NCBI GenBank assembly: GCA_036824045.1
Contig: DAITAZ010000003.1
Coordinates: 62,001 to 126,000 of the forward strand
Direction: 5' to 3'
DNA: 64,000 bases
Source of the DNA: DAITAZ01 sp036824045
Lineage (GTDB): Bacteria; Pseudomonadota; Gammaproteobacteria; Burkholderiales; Rhodocyclaceae
Part shown: piece after piece, positions 25,933 to 35,288 of the stretch
Layout of the letters: every line of letters begins with the position of its first letter
Position numbering within the stretch: position 1 is the stretch's first letter
Notes under the pieces: model-generated
The model's database searches: none
What the model saw: only the letters and a program-made list of their open reading frames with translations
What the model was told of the DNA's origin: nothing
Translations under genes and position numbers: made by a program

Positions 25933-26442
25933 ATGAATTTTCGTAGTGCTGCCGTGTTGTCCGGCCTGACGTTGGCCCTTTTCTCCTCTGCAGCCCTTGC
26001 ACAGGAGAGGATTGGATTTGTGAATACCGAGCGGATTTTCCGTGACTCGCCGCCCGCTAGCCGTGCGCTGAAGAAGATCGAGAAAGAGTTTGAAAAGCGC
26101 GATCAGGATCTGCAACGCATGGACAAGCAGTTGCGGTCGATGCAGGAGAATCTTGAAAAGAACGGCGTGACCATGTCCGAGGGTGAGCGCCGCAACAAGG
26201 ACCGCGAATTTAATGACCTGAATCGTGAGTTCCAGCGCAAGCAGCGTGAGTTCCGGGAGGATCTGAACCAGCGTCGGAATGAAGAATTGGCGGCTGTTCT
26301 CGAACGTGCGAACAAGGCAATCAGGCAGATTGCTGAGGCTGAAAAGATCGATATCATCTTCCAGGAAGCCGTGTACGCAAGTCCCCGCATTGATATTACC
26401 GACAAGGTCATCAAAGCGCTGAGCGACGGCGACAAGAAGTAA
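25933..26442 (+). CDS. skp: Periplasmic chaperone Skp (OmpH family)
   Basis: Skp is a trimeric periplasmic holdase for unfolded outer membrane proteins on their way to BamA. The 169-residue precursor has a signal peptide ending ALAQ and then ERIGFVNTERIFRDSPPA. A long highly charged coiled-coil tentacle follows, about residues 50-130. The ATG at 25933 gives a proper signal sequence; the longer open frame from inside bamA is not used. It sits between bamA and lpxD. Confidence 0.93.
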   Translation: MNFRSAAVLSGLTLALFSSAALAQERIGFVNTERIFRDSPPASRALKKIEKEFEKRDQDLQRMDKQLRSMQENLEKNGVTMSEGERRNKDREFNDLNREFQRKQREFREDLNQRRNEELAAVLERANKAIRQIAEAEKIDIIFQEAVYASPRIDITDKVIKALSDGDKK

Positions 26443-26446
26443 TCCC

Positions 26447-27490
26447 ATGTCGTTGCAGGTCCGGGGCGTTCAGCTCGGGGAGTTGGTTAGCGCTTTAGGC
26501 GGGGAGCTTCACGGCGACCCGTCTATTGTCGTTTACAGGGTCGCGCCATTGCAGTCTGCGTGCGGGGGCGATTTGACCTTTGTTGCCAATCCCAAGTACT
26601 TCCGGCAACTTCAAAATACCCAGGCATCCGCTGTTATCGTCCCCAAGGCGCTTGTGTCGCAAGTTGGCTTGCCGTGCATTGCGGTTGACGATTCTTATCT
26701 CTACTTCGCGCGCGTATCCCAGTTCCTTTTCCCGGAGCCACCTGTTTCGCCAGGTGTGCATCCGTCAGCAGTCACGGAATCGTTGCTGCCATCTTCGGTC
26801 CGGGTCGATGCCGGGGCGGTGATCGGGCCTGGGGTGGAGATTGGGGAAGGCGCGTGGATAGGTCCCGGCTGCTGGGTCGGCGAGGGCAGCCATATCGGCG
26901 CCGGGTCCAGGTTGGTCGCCAATGTCGTGGTTTATCCGCGCACCAGGATTGGTGCCCGTGCGCTGATACACGGGGGGGTCGTCCTCGGTGCAGACGGATT
27001 CGGATTCGCACGGGAGCGGGACGGTCGGTGGGTGAAGATCCCTCAGACCGGTCGAGTCGTGATCGGGGACGATGTGGAAATTGGTGCCAACACCACCATC
27101 GACCGAGGTGCGCTTGACGACACGGTCATTGGAAATGGGGTTAAGCTCGACAATCAGATTCAGATTGCCCACAACGTGCAAATTGGCGAGCTCACCGCAA
27201 TGGCCGGGTGCGTAGGCGTTGCCGGTAGCACGAAGATCGGCCGCGGCTGCACGATCGGGGGGGCGGCGATGATCATCGGGCATCTTGAATTGGCAGACGG
27301 GGTGCACGTTTCGTCGGGTACCCTGGTTGGCAAGTCAATCAAAGAGAAGGGTGCCTACACTGGTTCGGTTCCGTTTCAGGATCATAAGGAATGGCTTCGA
27401 AACTTCTCCCACATCCGGCATCTTGACAAGTTGAATGACCGGGTGAAGGAGCTTGAGGCAAAAATCAAAGAATTGGAGAAAAAGAATTGA
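26447..27490 (+). CDS. lpxD: UDP-3-O-(3-hydroxyacyl)glucosamine N-acyltransferase
   Basis: LpxD adds the second 3-hydroxyacyl chain, from acyl-ACP, in lipid A synthesis. The N-terminal uridine-binding domain covers about residues 1-100. A left-handed beta helix of hexapeptide repeats follows, with the catalytic histidine in QIAHNVQIGE. A C-terminal helix rich in Glu and Lys ends the protein at residue 347. The start follows skp by 4 bp and the end overlaps the proposed fabZ start. Confidence 0.96.
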   Translation: MSLQVRGVQLGELVSALGGELHGDPSIVVYRVAPLQSACGGDLTFVANPKYFRQLQNTQASAVIVPKALVSQVGLPCIAVDDSYLYFARVSQFLFPEPPVSPGVHPSAVTESLLPSSVRVDAGAVIGPGVEIGEGAWIGPGCWVGEGSHIGAGSRLVANVVVYPRTRIGARALIHGGVVLGADGFGFARERDGRWVKIPQTGRVVIGDDVEIGANTTIDRGALDDTVIGNGVKLDNQIQIAHNVQIGELTAMAGCVGVAGSTKIGRGCTIGGAAMIIGHLELADGVHVSSGTLVGKSIKEKGAYTGSVPFQDHKEWLRNFSHIRHLDKLNDRVKELEAKIKELEKKN

Positions 27491-27936
27491 ATCAAATGGA
27501 TATTCACCAGATTCTGGAACACTTGCCTCATCGCTATCCGTTTCTTTTGGTTGACCGCGTGCTTGAATGCACTCCGGGCGAGCGAATTCTCGCGCTGAAG
27601 AATGTGACCATCAACGAGCCGTTTTTCGTCGGTCATTTTCCTCGTCATCCTGTGATGCCCGGGGTGCTGATCGTCGAGGCGCTGGCGCAGACGGCTGCCT
27701 TGCTGTCTTTCCAGAGCATGGAAAGCAAGCCGGATTCAAACTCGGTTTACTACTTTGTCGGGATTGATGGGGCGCGCTTCAAGAGGCCTGTGGTGCCCGG
27801 GGATCAGCTTCAAATGGAAGTGACGTTCCAAAGGCAGATGCGAGGGATCTGGAAGTTTTCGGGAGTGGCTCGGGTTGATGGTCAAGTTGCGTCGGAAGCA
27901 GAGTTGATGTGTACAGTACGGAACATCGGGCAATGA
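27487..27936 (+). CDS. fabZ: (3R)-hydroxyacyl-ACP dehydratase FabZ
   Basis: FabZ dehydrates 3-hydroxyacyl-ACP in fatty acid elongation and competes with lipid A for 3-hydroxymyristoyl-ACP. The N-terminal IHQILEHLPHRYPFLLVDRV and the catalytic region GHFPRHPVMPGVLIVEALAQ are intact in the hot-dog fold. The TTG at 27487 has GGAGAA at the proper distance and overlaps the lpxD stop. The ATG at 27496 is the alternative and gives the common MDIHQIL start. Confidence 0.95.
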   Translation: MNQMDIHQILEHLPHRYPFLLVDRVLECTPGERILALKNVTINEPFFVGHFPRHPVMPGVLIVEALAQTAALLSFQSMESKPDSNSVYYFVGIDGARFKRPVVPGDQLQMEVTFQRQMRGIWKFSGVARVDGQVASEAELMCTVRNIGQ

Positions 27937-28703
27937 TTCACCCGACCGCGATTGTCCACCCGGGTGCGCGACTTGGCGTGGGGGTGGAGGTTGGCGCCTA
28001 CTCCATCATCGGGGAGCATGTGGAGATCGGCGACGGATGTTGGATTGGCCCTCATGTGGTAATCGGTGGGTACACCCGCGTTGGGGCGGATAACCGGATC
28101 TTCCAGTTCGCCTCGGTTGGGGAAATTCCGCAGGACAAGAAGTATCGCGGTGAGCCGACTCGCCTTGAAATTGGCGACCGCAACACGATTCGGGAGTTCT
28201 GCACCCTGAATTGCGGGACGGTGCAGGATGGCGGCGTGACGCGGGTGGGTAACGACAACTGGATTATGGCCTACGTCCATATCGCTCACGATTGTTACGT
28301 TGGCAACAATACGATCTTTGCCAACAACGCCCAACTTGCAGGGCATGTGCATGTGGGCGATTTCGCCATACTGGGTGGGTTCACAGGTGTGCATCAGTTT
28401 GTGCGCGTCGGCGCCCATTGCATGACTGCGGTTGGCAGTGTGATCCTGCAGGACGTACCGCCCTACGTCATGGTGGCGGGGAATACTGCCCAGCCACATG
28501 GCATCAACAGCGAAGGCCTGAAGCGGCGAGGGTTTTCACCCGAGGCCGTCCGGGCGATCAAGCGTGCGTACAAGAGCCTTTACCGGAGCGGCAATACGCT
28601 GGACGAAGCGCGTCAAGCCATCGCGGCCGACGCCGCTGCGGTGCCCGAATTGTCCTTACTGACCGATTTCCTGGCCGTGCAGGGCAGGGGGATCGTCCGC
28701 TAG
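27933..28703 (+). CDS. lpxA: UDP-N-acetylglucosamine acyltransferase
   Basis: LpxA starts lipid A synthesis by transferring 3-hydroxyacyl from ACP to UDP-GlcNAc. The ATG at 27933 gives MIHPTAIVHPGARLG and overlaps the fabZ stop by four bases. Hexapeptide repeats cover the first 190 residues, including IAHDCYVGNNTIFANN and GGFTGVHQFVRVG, and a C-terminal helical domain follows. The total of 256 residues is close to E. coli LpxA (262). Confidence 0.97.
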   Translation: MIHPTAIVHPGARLGVGVEVGAYSIIGEHVEIGDGCWIGPHVVIGGYTRVGADNRIFQFASVGEIPQDKKYRGEPTRLEIGDRNTIREFCTLNCGTVQDGGVTRVGNDNWIMAYVHIAHDCYVGNNTIFANNAQLAGHVHVGDFAILGGFTGVHQFVRVGAHCMTAVGSVILQDVPPYVMVAGNTAQPHGINSEGLKRRGFSPEAVRAIKRAYKSLYRSGNTLDEARQAIAADAAAVPELSLLTDFLAVQGRGIVR

Positions 28704-28706
28704 AGC

Positions 28707-29879
28707 GTGGGTTCCTGCGTTCGTGTGGCCATGGTCGCCGGAGAGGCCTCCGGGGATTTGTTGGCCAGCCACTTGATCTCGGCGGTACGCAGGCGCGTTC
28801 AAAGCGTTGCGTTCTACGGTATCGGCGGACCGCGGATGGAGTCGGCGGGATTCGATGCGCTATTCCCCGCGGAAAAACTGGCTGTGCATGGGTATGCCGA
28901 AGCATTGCGGCACTACCGGGAAATCAGCGGGATACGCAAGGCGTTATTGAAACGCTTGCTACGGGACAGGCCGGATGTGTTTATCGGCGTGGACGCTCCG
29001 GATTTCAATCTATGGCTCGAGCGCAAGCTCAAGCGAGCCGGAATACGCGTGATCCATTACGTCAGCCCTTCCATCTGGGCTTGGCGGGGGGGGCGGATCC
29101 GAAAGATCGGACAGGCGGTCGACCGGATTCTGGCGCTTTTTCCCTTTGAGCCGGAGATTTACCAAAGAGCGGGGATTCCGGTCACCTATGTGGGTCACCC
29201 GCTGGCCGACACAATTGCTCGTGATTCGGATCAGTGCGCCTACCGGGCGTTGCTTGAACTGCCGAAAGATCAACTTGTGTTTGCCTTGTTGCCGGGCAGT
29301 CGGCGCTCAGAGCTGCGGCACATGGCTGATCTGGTCATTGACACGGCAGCGTTGCTGCATCAGCGGTTTCCCGATGCTTTGTTTCTCGTTCCTTTGGCGA
29401 CCGCCGAGACCCGGGACATGTTTCAGCAAGCACTTGCCCGGAGTGAAGAACGAACGTCCCTCCCAATTCGCGTCCTGTATGGCCACGCACAGCAGGCCAT
29501 GGCGGCCAGCGATGCCAGTCTGGTCACCAGTGGTACGGCCACGCTGGAGGCTGCGCTCGTCAAGGCTCCCCATGTCATCGCCTATCGCATGGCCAACCTG
29601 TCATGGCAATTGATGAAGCGGATGGGGTATTTGCCGTGGGTCGGACTCCCCAACATCCTGAGCCGGCGTTTCGTGGTGCCGGAGTTTTTGCAAGACGACG
29701 CAACTGCCGAGAACATTGCCCAAGCGCTGGGCAATCTGGTGGAAGACAAGGTGGTGTGTGGCCGACTGCGCGCGCGCTTTGACCACATCCACGAGACGCT
29801 TCAGCAAAACACCGCGGAGAAAGCGGCGGAGGCGGTGCTCAGCCTGCTTCCGCCCGGAGCTTGGCATGCCCAGGGGTGA
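28707..29879 (+). CDS. lpxB: Lipid-A-disaccharide synthase
   Basis: This GT19 glycosyltransferase condenses lipid X with UDP-diacylglucosamine at the inner membrane face. The N-terminus has VAMVAGEASGDLLASHLI, the middle YVSPSIWAWRGGR, and the C-terminal nucleotide region includes LLPGSRRSEL and TSGTATLEAAL. Length is 390 residues. The GTG at 28707 lies 3 bp after lpxA; an internal start would cut into the conserved first strand. Confidence 0.96.
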   Translation: MGSCVRVAMVAGEASGDLLASHLISAVRRRVQSVAFYGIGGPRMESAGFDALFPAEKLAVHGYAEALRHYREISGIRKALLKRLLRDRPDVFIGVDAPDFNLWLERKLKRAGIRVIHYVSPSIWAWRGGRIRKIGQAVDRILALFPFEPEIYQRAGIPVTYVGHPLADTIARDSDQCAYRALLELPKDQLVFALLPGSRRSELRHMADLVIDTAALLHQRFPDALFLVPLATAETRDMFQQALARSEERTSLPIRVLYGHAQQAMAASDASLVTSGTATLEAALVKAPHVIAYRMANLSWQLMKRMGYLPWVGLPNILSRRFVVPEFLQDDATAENIAQALGNLVEDKVVCGRLRARFDHIHETLQQNTAEKAAEAVLSLLPPGAWHAQG

Positions 29880-30462
29880 GTTGCTCGTCTGTGGCGTGGA
29901 TGAGGCCGGCCGCGGCCCGCTGGCTGGCCCGGTGAGCGCTGCGGCGGTGATTCTGGACCCTTCCAGGCCGATTGCCGGACTGAACGACTCCAAGAAACTC
30001 TCGGCGCGAGTGCGGGAACGTTTGGCGGCGCAGATACAGCGGGATGCGCTGGCTTGGGCAGTTGCTTTTGCGTCGGAGGAAGAGATCGATTCCCTGAATA
30101 TCCTCCAGGCGAGTCTTCTGGCGATGTCGAGAGCGGTTGCTGCGCTTGCCGTCAGACCCGATCAGGCGCTGGTGGATGGCAAGTTCTGCCCATTGCTTGC
30201 GTGCCCGGCGCGGGCGATTGTTGATGGTGATTCGCTGGAGCCCGCGATCTCGGCAGCTTCGATTTTGGCCAAGACAGCGCGCGATGCGGTCATGCTGCAA
30301 CTGGACCAGAAGTTTCCTCGCTACGGTTTCGCGCGGCACAAAGGCTATCCCACCGCGGCTCATTTGGCCGCTTTGCGGGCTCATGGTGCCTGTGCCGCCC
30401 ATCGTCGGAGCTTTGCGCCCGTCAGGGCGGTAATCAGTCAGGGAGTGCTTGCGTGGGGTTGA
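29866..30462 (+). CDS. rnhB: Ribonuclease HII
   Basis: RNase HII removes ribonucleotides from DNA and RNA-DNA hybrids. The 198-residue protein shows the catalytic DEAGRGPLAGPV motif, NDSKKLS, VDGKFCP and the later SAASILAKTARD and HKGYPTAAH. The ATG at 29866 overlaps the lpxB end by 14 bases and has GGAG about 7 nt upstream. The lpxB-rnhB coupling is common in proteobacteria. Confidence 0.96.
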   Translation: MPRGELLVCGVDEAGRGPLAGPVSAAAVILDPSRPIAGLNDSKKLSARVRERLAAQIQRDALAWAVAFASEEEIDSLNILQASLLAMSRAVAALAVRPDQALVDGKFCPLLACPARAIVDGDSLEPAISAASILAKTARDAVMLQLDQKFPRYGFARHKGYPTAAHLAALRAHGACAAHRRSFAPVRAVISQGVLAWG

Positions 30463-30917
30463 AATCGGTTGCGTTGCTCGCACACCTGGCGGGCGTTGTG
30501 GTGTGGGTTGGAGGGATGTTCTTTGCCTACCTTTGCCTGCGCCCGGCGGTGGCGGAGATCGAGCATGCGGAGGTGCGCCTGAAACTCTGGCTGGCAGTGT
30601 TCCAGCGGTTCTTCCGCTTTGTGGCGGCAAGCGTGGCACTGATACTTTGCAGCGGCTTCTACCTCATGTTTGGTTCGGGGCCAGGGCCTTATCCTCTGCA
30701 TTGGCACCTGATGCTGGGGATCGGGTGCGTGATGGCGGCAATTTTCGTGCAGATTGCAGTCGGGCCGTTCCGGCGGCTGGGGATGGCGGTAACCGAACAG
30801 CAATGGCGGGATGGTGCTGCTGCCTTGGCCGGGATTCGCCTTCGGGTGGCGGTCAATCTTTCACTTGGTTTCCTTACTGTGGCGATTGCGACGGTTGGCC
30901 CGTGGGTTCTGGATTAG
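30453..30917 (+). CDS. CopD-like small membrane protein
   Basis: This 154-residue protein has four predicted membrane segments (about residues 5-25, 52-72, 85-105 and 130-150). Conserved histidines occur early in LLAHLAGVVVWVGGMFF and in the loop HWHLMLGIG, a pattern seen in CopD/YqaA-like family proteins linked to copper handling or heme-like binding. The function is not established. A GTG start overlaps rnhB by ten bases, so it is co-translated with the superoperon end. Confidence 0.7.
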   Translation: MGLKSVALLAHLAGVVVWVGGMFFAYLCLRPAVAEIEHAEVRLKLWLAVFQRFFRFVAASVALILCSGFYLMFGSGPGPYPLHWHLMLGIGCVMAAIFVQIAVGPFRRLGMAVTEQQWRDGAAALAGIRLRVAVNLSLGFLTVAIATVGPWVLD

Positions 30918-30923
30918 TGGCCG

Positions 30924-31727
30924 ATGAAGAAGATCAGCTCCCGCGAGAATCCGGTTTTCAAACAGTTTCGAGGGCTGCTGAGTTCTGCTCGGGAACGCCG
31001 GAAACAGGGCCTCACCCTCCTGGACGGGGCACACCTTCTTGACGCCTTTCTGCGTGCCGGCGGCGTGCCACGTACCGTGGTGATCGAAGAGGCCGCGCTG
31101 GAGAACGACGAGATCCAGTGTCTGGTGGGGATGGCAAAGCTTGAGCCCATCGTGCTCAGCGCTGCCATGATGCGCGAAATCAGCCCTGTCGATACGCCCA
31201 CCGGTGTGGTGGCTGCGGTGGCGGTCCCCGAACCCGAACCCCTGGGCGAGGAGGACTGGGTGGTACTGGACGACGTTCAGGATGCGGGCAACGTCGGGAC
31301 CATCCTGCGCAGTGCGGCGGCCGCTGGCGTGCGTGATGTGCTGTTGTCCCAGGGGTGCGCGCAACCTTGGTCCCCAAAAGTGCTCAGGGCTGGGATGGGG
31401 GCGCATTTCAGCCTGCGCATTCACGAGTCGATGGACTTGCCCCGAGTTCTTGCAGCCTACAAGGGGCAGTGTTTGGCCACGTTTCTGGGAGCCGAAGTCA
31501 GCGTGTACGACTGTGACCTCTCCGGGCCGGTGGCTTGGCTATTCGGGAGCGAGGGGGCCGGGTTGCGTCCGGAAGTGATGGCCTGCGCCTCAAAGATGGT
31601 TCAGATCCCCATGGCAGCCGAGGTCGAGTCTCTGAATGTGGCCAGTGCTGCAGCGGTGTGCCTGTTCGAGCAAGTGCGGCAACGCCGGCGCTGCGGCGGG
31701 GGCGCTGAAATCACCCCGCGTCAGTAA
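30924..31727 (+). CDS. TrmH/SpoU family RNA 2'-O-ribose methyltransferase
   Basis: This 267-residue protein has an N-terminal substrate-binding domain starting ISSRENPVFKQFRGL. The knotted SPOUT catalytic domain follows, with motif 1 DAGNVGTILRSAAAAGV, motif 2 LFGSEGAGL and motif 3 IPMAAEVESLNVASAAAV. These enzymes methylate ribose 2'-OH in rRNA or tRNA using SAM. The target nucleotide cannot be assigned. It ends the superoperon and its last seven bases overlap the convergent ppsR. Confidence 0.88.
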   Translation: MKKISSRENPVFKQFRGLLSSARERRKQGLTLLDGAHLLDAFLRAGGVPRTVVIEEAALENDEIQCLVGMAKLEPIVLSAAMMREISPVDTPTGVVAAVAVPEPEPLGEEDWVVLDDVQDAGNVGTILRSAAAAGVRDVLLSQGCAQPWSPKVLRAGMGAHFSLRIHESMDLPRVLAAYKGQCLATFLGAEVSVYDCDLSGPVAWLFGSEGAGLRPEVMACASKMVQIPMAAEVESLNVASAAAVCLFEQVRQRRRCGGGAEITPRQ

Positions 31728-32551
31728 AGATCCCGGACGACCTTCAGGTCCTGAACGATCTGGCTGGAGATTTCCTCGATGGATTTCGCAGTGGAATCCA
31801 GCCACCGTATGCCTTCTCGCTTCATCAGCTTGATGGCCGCGTCCACTTCATAACGACAGTTTTCCAGCGATGCGTAGCGGCTGTCCGGTCGCCGCTCCTG
31901 ACGGATCTGCGCCAAGCGGGTGGGAGAAATGGTCAGCCCGAAAAGCTTCCCACGAAAGCGTTGCAGATTCCCCGGCAGCTTGTTGCGCTCGAAGTCCTCG
32001 GGAATCAGGGGGTAGTTGGCGGCCTTCAGGCAGAACTGCATCGCGAGATACAGGCTGGTGGGGGTCTTGCCGGATCGGGAAACACCCACCAGGATCACAT
32101 CCGCTTGTTCCAGATCGGCGTCGGTGACTCCATCATCGTGGGACAGGGCGTAGTTGATGGCTTCGATCCGCTGCTGGTAGTTCAGGTTATCTGCAACGCC
32201 GTGGAAACGACCCACCGTGTGGGTGGATTTCAGGCCGAGCTCCTTTTCCAGCGGGCCGATGAATTTCTCAAAAAGATCGAGGAAAAGTGCGCCGGCTCCG
32301 CGCAGGATCTCTTTCACTTCCCCGTCTACCAGCGTGCTGAATACGATAGGCGGAGTCCCATCCAGGTTGCCTGCGAGTTGGATCCTGGCGGCGCATTCCC
32401 GCGCCTTGTCCGGAGACTCCACAAAGGGCATGCGAATGCGGCGGAACTCGATCTCCGGGAATTGGGTCAGCAGGCTGTGGCCCAGGGTTTCGGCTGTGAT
32501 GCCCGTTCCATCCGACACGAAGAAAACGGTGCGTTGCTTGGGCGTATCCAT
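31721..32551 (-). CDS. ppsR: PEP synthase regulatory protein (kinase/pyrophosphorylase)
   Basis: PpsR switches PEP synthase off by ADP-dependent phosphorylation and on by Pi-dependent dephosphorylation of a threonine near its catalytic histidine. The chosen ATG at 32551 with GGTGAG upstream gives MDTPKQRTVFFVSDGTGITAE and 276 residues, close to the E. coli protein. The P-loop GVSRSGKTPTSLYLA lies in the C-terminal half. A longer open frame to 32635 exists but lacks the family N-terminus. It is divergent from its target ppsA. Confidence 0.93.
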   Translation of the reverse strand: MDTPKQRTVFFVSDGTGITAETLGHSLLTQFPEIEFRRIRMPFVESPDKARECAARIQLAGNLDGTPPIVFSTLVDGEVKEILRGAGALFLDLFEKFIGPLEKELGLKSTHTVGRFHGVADNLNYQQRIEAINYALSHDDGVTDADLEQADVILVGVSRSGKTPTSLYLAMQFCLKAANYPLIPEDFERNKLPGNLQRFRGKLFGLTISPTRLAQIRQERRPDSRYASLENCRYEVDAAIKLMKREGIRWLDSTAKSIEEISSQIVQDLKVVRDLY

Positions 32552-32582
32552 GAAATCGCTCACCAATTGGGGATTGCCACGA

Positions 32583-32611
32583 TTGGGGGGAGTCTGAGGG
32601 CTCTCTAAAAT
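32583..32611 (+). promoter_or_regulatory. Candidate ppsA promoter
   Basis: TTGGGG (32583-32588) and TAAAAT (32606-32611) are 17 bp apart in the ppsR/ppsA divergent gap, about 40 bp before the ppsA ATG. Confidence 0.45.
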
Positions 32612-32650
32612 ATCGATTTTTTCTTCTATCTTCAATCCGGAAGGTTTCAG

Positions 32651-35026
32651 ATGACCAGGTACGTGATCAGTTTCGAAGCACTGCGAATGACTGACGTGGA
32701 GGAAGTGGGGGGCAAGAATGCCTCACTCGGAGAAATGATCAGCCAGTTGGCCCACGCCGGGGTTCGTGTGCCCGGCGGCTTTGCCACAACGGCGCAGGCG
32801 TACCGGGATTTCCTTGCCCACCAAGGGCTTGCAGACCGCATTCAAGCTGCGCTGGAGGGGCTGGATGTGGACGACGTGGACACCTTGGCCAGGACTGGTG
32901 CAGCGATCCGCCAGTGGATAGTGGATACCCCGTTCCCGCCGCGTCTGCAGCAGGAGGTGGTGGCGCATTACGAAGCCCTGGTGGCCAGAAGTGGCGAGGA
33001 TGCTTCCTTTGCGGTGCGCTCGTCGGCTACCGCCGAGGATTTGCCCGATGCCTCCTTTGCGGGACAGCAGGAGACGTTCCTCAATATTCATGGGTTGGAC
33101 AACATTCTCCACGCCATGAAGGAGGTGTTTGCGTCCCTTTATAACGACCGTGCCATCGCTTACCGGGTGCACAAAGGCTTTACCCATGCCGAGGTGGCGT
33201 TGTCGGCGGGTGTGCAGCAGATGGTGCGCTCCGATTCCGGCGCTTCCGGAGTGATGTTTTCCCTGGATACGGAGTCCGGTTTCAAAGATGTGGTGTTCAT
33301 CACCGCCTCCTATGGCTTGGGCGAGACCGTGGTGCAAGGGGCGGTGAATCCGGATGAGTTCTACGTGCATAAGCCCACTTTGGCATTGGGCTGTCCGGCG
33401 GTAATTCGCCGCAATCTGGGTTCGAAACTCATCAAGATGGTGTTTGCGGACAAGCGGGAAGCGGGCCGCTCGGTACGCACCGTGGATGTGGCGGAAGGAG
33501 AGCGCAACCGGTTTGCGCTGACCGATGCCGATGCGCTGGAACTCGCACGTTTCGCGGTCATCATCGAAAAACACTACCAGCGGCCCATGGATATCGAGTG
33601 GGGCAAGGATGGCAAGGATGGGCTGCTCTACATCCTCCAGGCACGGCCGGAAACAGTGAAGTCCCAGGCGTCGGCCCACGTGATGGAAAAGTACCGCATC
33701 AAGCAGCACGGCAAGGTACTCACCACGGGGCGGGCCATTGGTCAGAAGATCGGCGCGGGCCCGGTGCGGGTGGTGCATAGCGCTGCGGAAATGAACAAGG
33801 TTCAGGCCGGTGACATCCTGGTGACGGACATGACCGACCCGAACTGGGAGCCCGTGATGAAGCGGGCCGCCGCCATCGTCACCAATCGGGGCGGGCGTAC
33901 CTGCCACGCAGCCATCATTGCCCGGGAACTGGGGATTCCGGCCATTGTGGGCTGTGGCAACGCCACCAGCGTGCTGGCGGAGAGCGAGGCGGTCACTGTC
34001 TCCTGCGCTGAGGGCGACACCGGGTACGTGTACCGGGGCAAGCTGGAGTTTGAGATTGTGACCACTGACATGGGCAAGCTGCCGGACTTGCCCGTCAAGA
34101 TCATGATGAACGTGGGCAATCCGGAGCTGGCTTTCGAATTCGCCCAGATCCCCAACGGGGGTGTCGGTTTGGCCCGGCTGGAGTTTGTCATCAACAACAC
34201 CATCGGGATCCATCCCAAGGCGATCCTGGAGATCGACCAGGTGCCCGCCAGCCTCCGCAATGAAATCAAGCGTCGCGCCCGGGGTTACGCCAGCCCGACG
34301 AGCTTTTTCGTGGAAAAGCTCGTCGAGGGGGTTGCGACCATCGCGGCTGCCTTCTATCCGCAGCCGGTCATCGTCCGGCTCTCGGATTTCAAGTCCAACG
34401 AGTATCGCAAGTTGCTGGGGGGCGATATCTACGAGCCTGACGAAGAGAACCCCATGCTGGGCTTCCGGGGTGCGTCCCGGTACATCGCTCCGGGTTTCCG
34501 GGATTGCTTTGAACTGGAATGCCGAGCCATGCGCAAGGTGCGGGACGAGTTGGGGTTGACCAACGTTCAGCTCATGGTGCCCTTTGTGCGTAATTTGGAC
34601 GAGGCGCGCGAGGTGGAGGCCTTGCTGGCGGCCCACGGCCTGAAGCGCGGTGCCAACGGCCTCAAGCTGATCATGATGTGCGAGATTCCCTCCAACGCCC
34701 TGTTGGCCGAGCAGTTCCTGCAGTACTTCGATGGATTCTCCATCGGCTCCAACGACCTGACCCAGCTCACCTTGGGGCTGGACCGGGATTCCGGCTTGGT
34801 GGCCCATGCCTTCGATGAGCGCGACCCTGCAGTCAAGCAACTGCTGTCGCTGGCGATCAGTGCGGCCAACCGCCTGGGCAAGTACGTGGGGATCTGCGGC
34901 CAAGGGCCTTCGGATCACGCGGACTTTGCCGAGTGGTTGATGGATGAGGGCATCCAGACCATCTCGCTGAACCCTGACACCGTTGTCGATACCTGGTTGC
35001 GGCTTGCTGCGCATACCAAGGAGTAG
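32651..35026 (+). CDS. ppsA: Phosphoenolpyruvate synthase
   Basis: The enzyme converts pyruvate, ATP and water to PEP, AMP and phosphate for gluconeogenesis. The 791-residue protein has an ATP-grasp domain at the N-terminus (GGKNASLGEMI and RSSATAEDLPDASFAGQQET). The phosphohistidine domain follows, with TNRGGRTCHAAIIARELGIP. The C-terminal TIM barrel has GSNDLTQLTLG and ICGQGPSDHADFA. It is divergent from its regulator ppsR and ends at a strong terminator. Confidence 0.97.
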   Translation: MTRYVISFEALRMTDVEEVGGKNASLGEMISQLAHAGVRVPGGFATTAQAYRDFLAHQGLADRIQAALEGLDVDDVDTLARTGAAIRQWIVDTPFPPRLQQEVVAHYEALVARSGEDASFAVRSSATAEDLPDASFAGQQETFLNIHGLDNILHAMKEVFASLYNDRAIAYRVHKGFTHAEVALSAGVQQMVRSDSGASGVMFSLDTESGFKDVVFITASYGLGETVVQGAVNPDEFYVHKPTLALGCPAVIRRNLGSKLIKMVFADKREAGRSVRTVDVAEGERNRFALTDADALELARFAVIIEKHYQRPMDIEWGKDGKDGLLYILQARPETVKSQASAHVMEKYRIKQHGKVLTTGRAIGQKIGAGPVRVVHSAAEMNKVQAGDILVTDMTDPNWEPVMKRAAAIVTNRGGRTCHAAIIARELGIPAIVGCGNATSVLAESEAVTVSCAEGDTGYVYRGKLEFEIVTTDMGKLPDLPVKIMMNVGNPELAFEFAQIPNGGVGLARLEFVINNTIGIHPKAILEIDQVPASLRNEIKRRARGYASPTSFFVEKLVEGVATIAAAFYPQPVIVRLSDFKSNEYRKLLGGDIYEPDEENPMLGFRGASRYIAPGFRDCFELECRAMRKVRDELGLTNVQLMVPFVRNLDEAREVEALLAAHGLKRGANGLKLIMMCEIPSNALLAEQFLQYFDGFSIGSNDLTQLTLGLDRDSGLVAHAFDERDPAVKQLLSLAISAANRLGKYVGICGQGPSDHADFAEWLMDEGIQTISLNPDTVVDTWLRLAAHTKE

Positions 35027-35052
35027 GTGAGCGGCGGTTTGCGCAACAGCGG

Positions 35053-35086
35053 GGCAGGGCCTAACGGTCCTGCCTTTTTTCTTTCT
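35053..35086 (+). terminator. Rho-independent terminator after ppsA
   Basis: GGCAGG and CCTGCC form the stem around CCTAACGG, followed by TTTTTT and further pyrimidines to about 35086. The remaining gap to 35288 shows no gene. Confidence 0.85.
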
Positions 35087-35288
35087 GCGCGTCCGTTTTG
35101 CACCAAAGGGTGTCACCAGAGAAAGGTTGCCTGTCTGCCGAGCCGTTCCTTTTCCGCGCCGCTTGACGCCGGTGCCTTCTCCACAAACAGGTTGCGTCCG
35201 TCAAGCCCGGACTCAGCCAGCCGTAGACCGCCAAAGACCGGCTGTGAACACCGGAACGCACTCTTCTTGACCTGCGGTGGAAACGAAC

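Noticed and set aside
32723..35116. 797-codon open frame on the minus strand
   Set aside because: It lies antisense to ppsA. GC-rich codon bias of a real gene opens the opposite frame; it shows no family motif and is low complexity in places.
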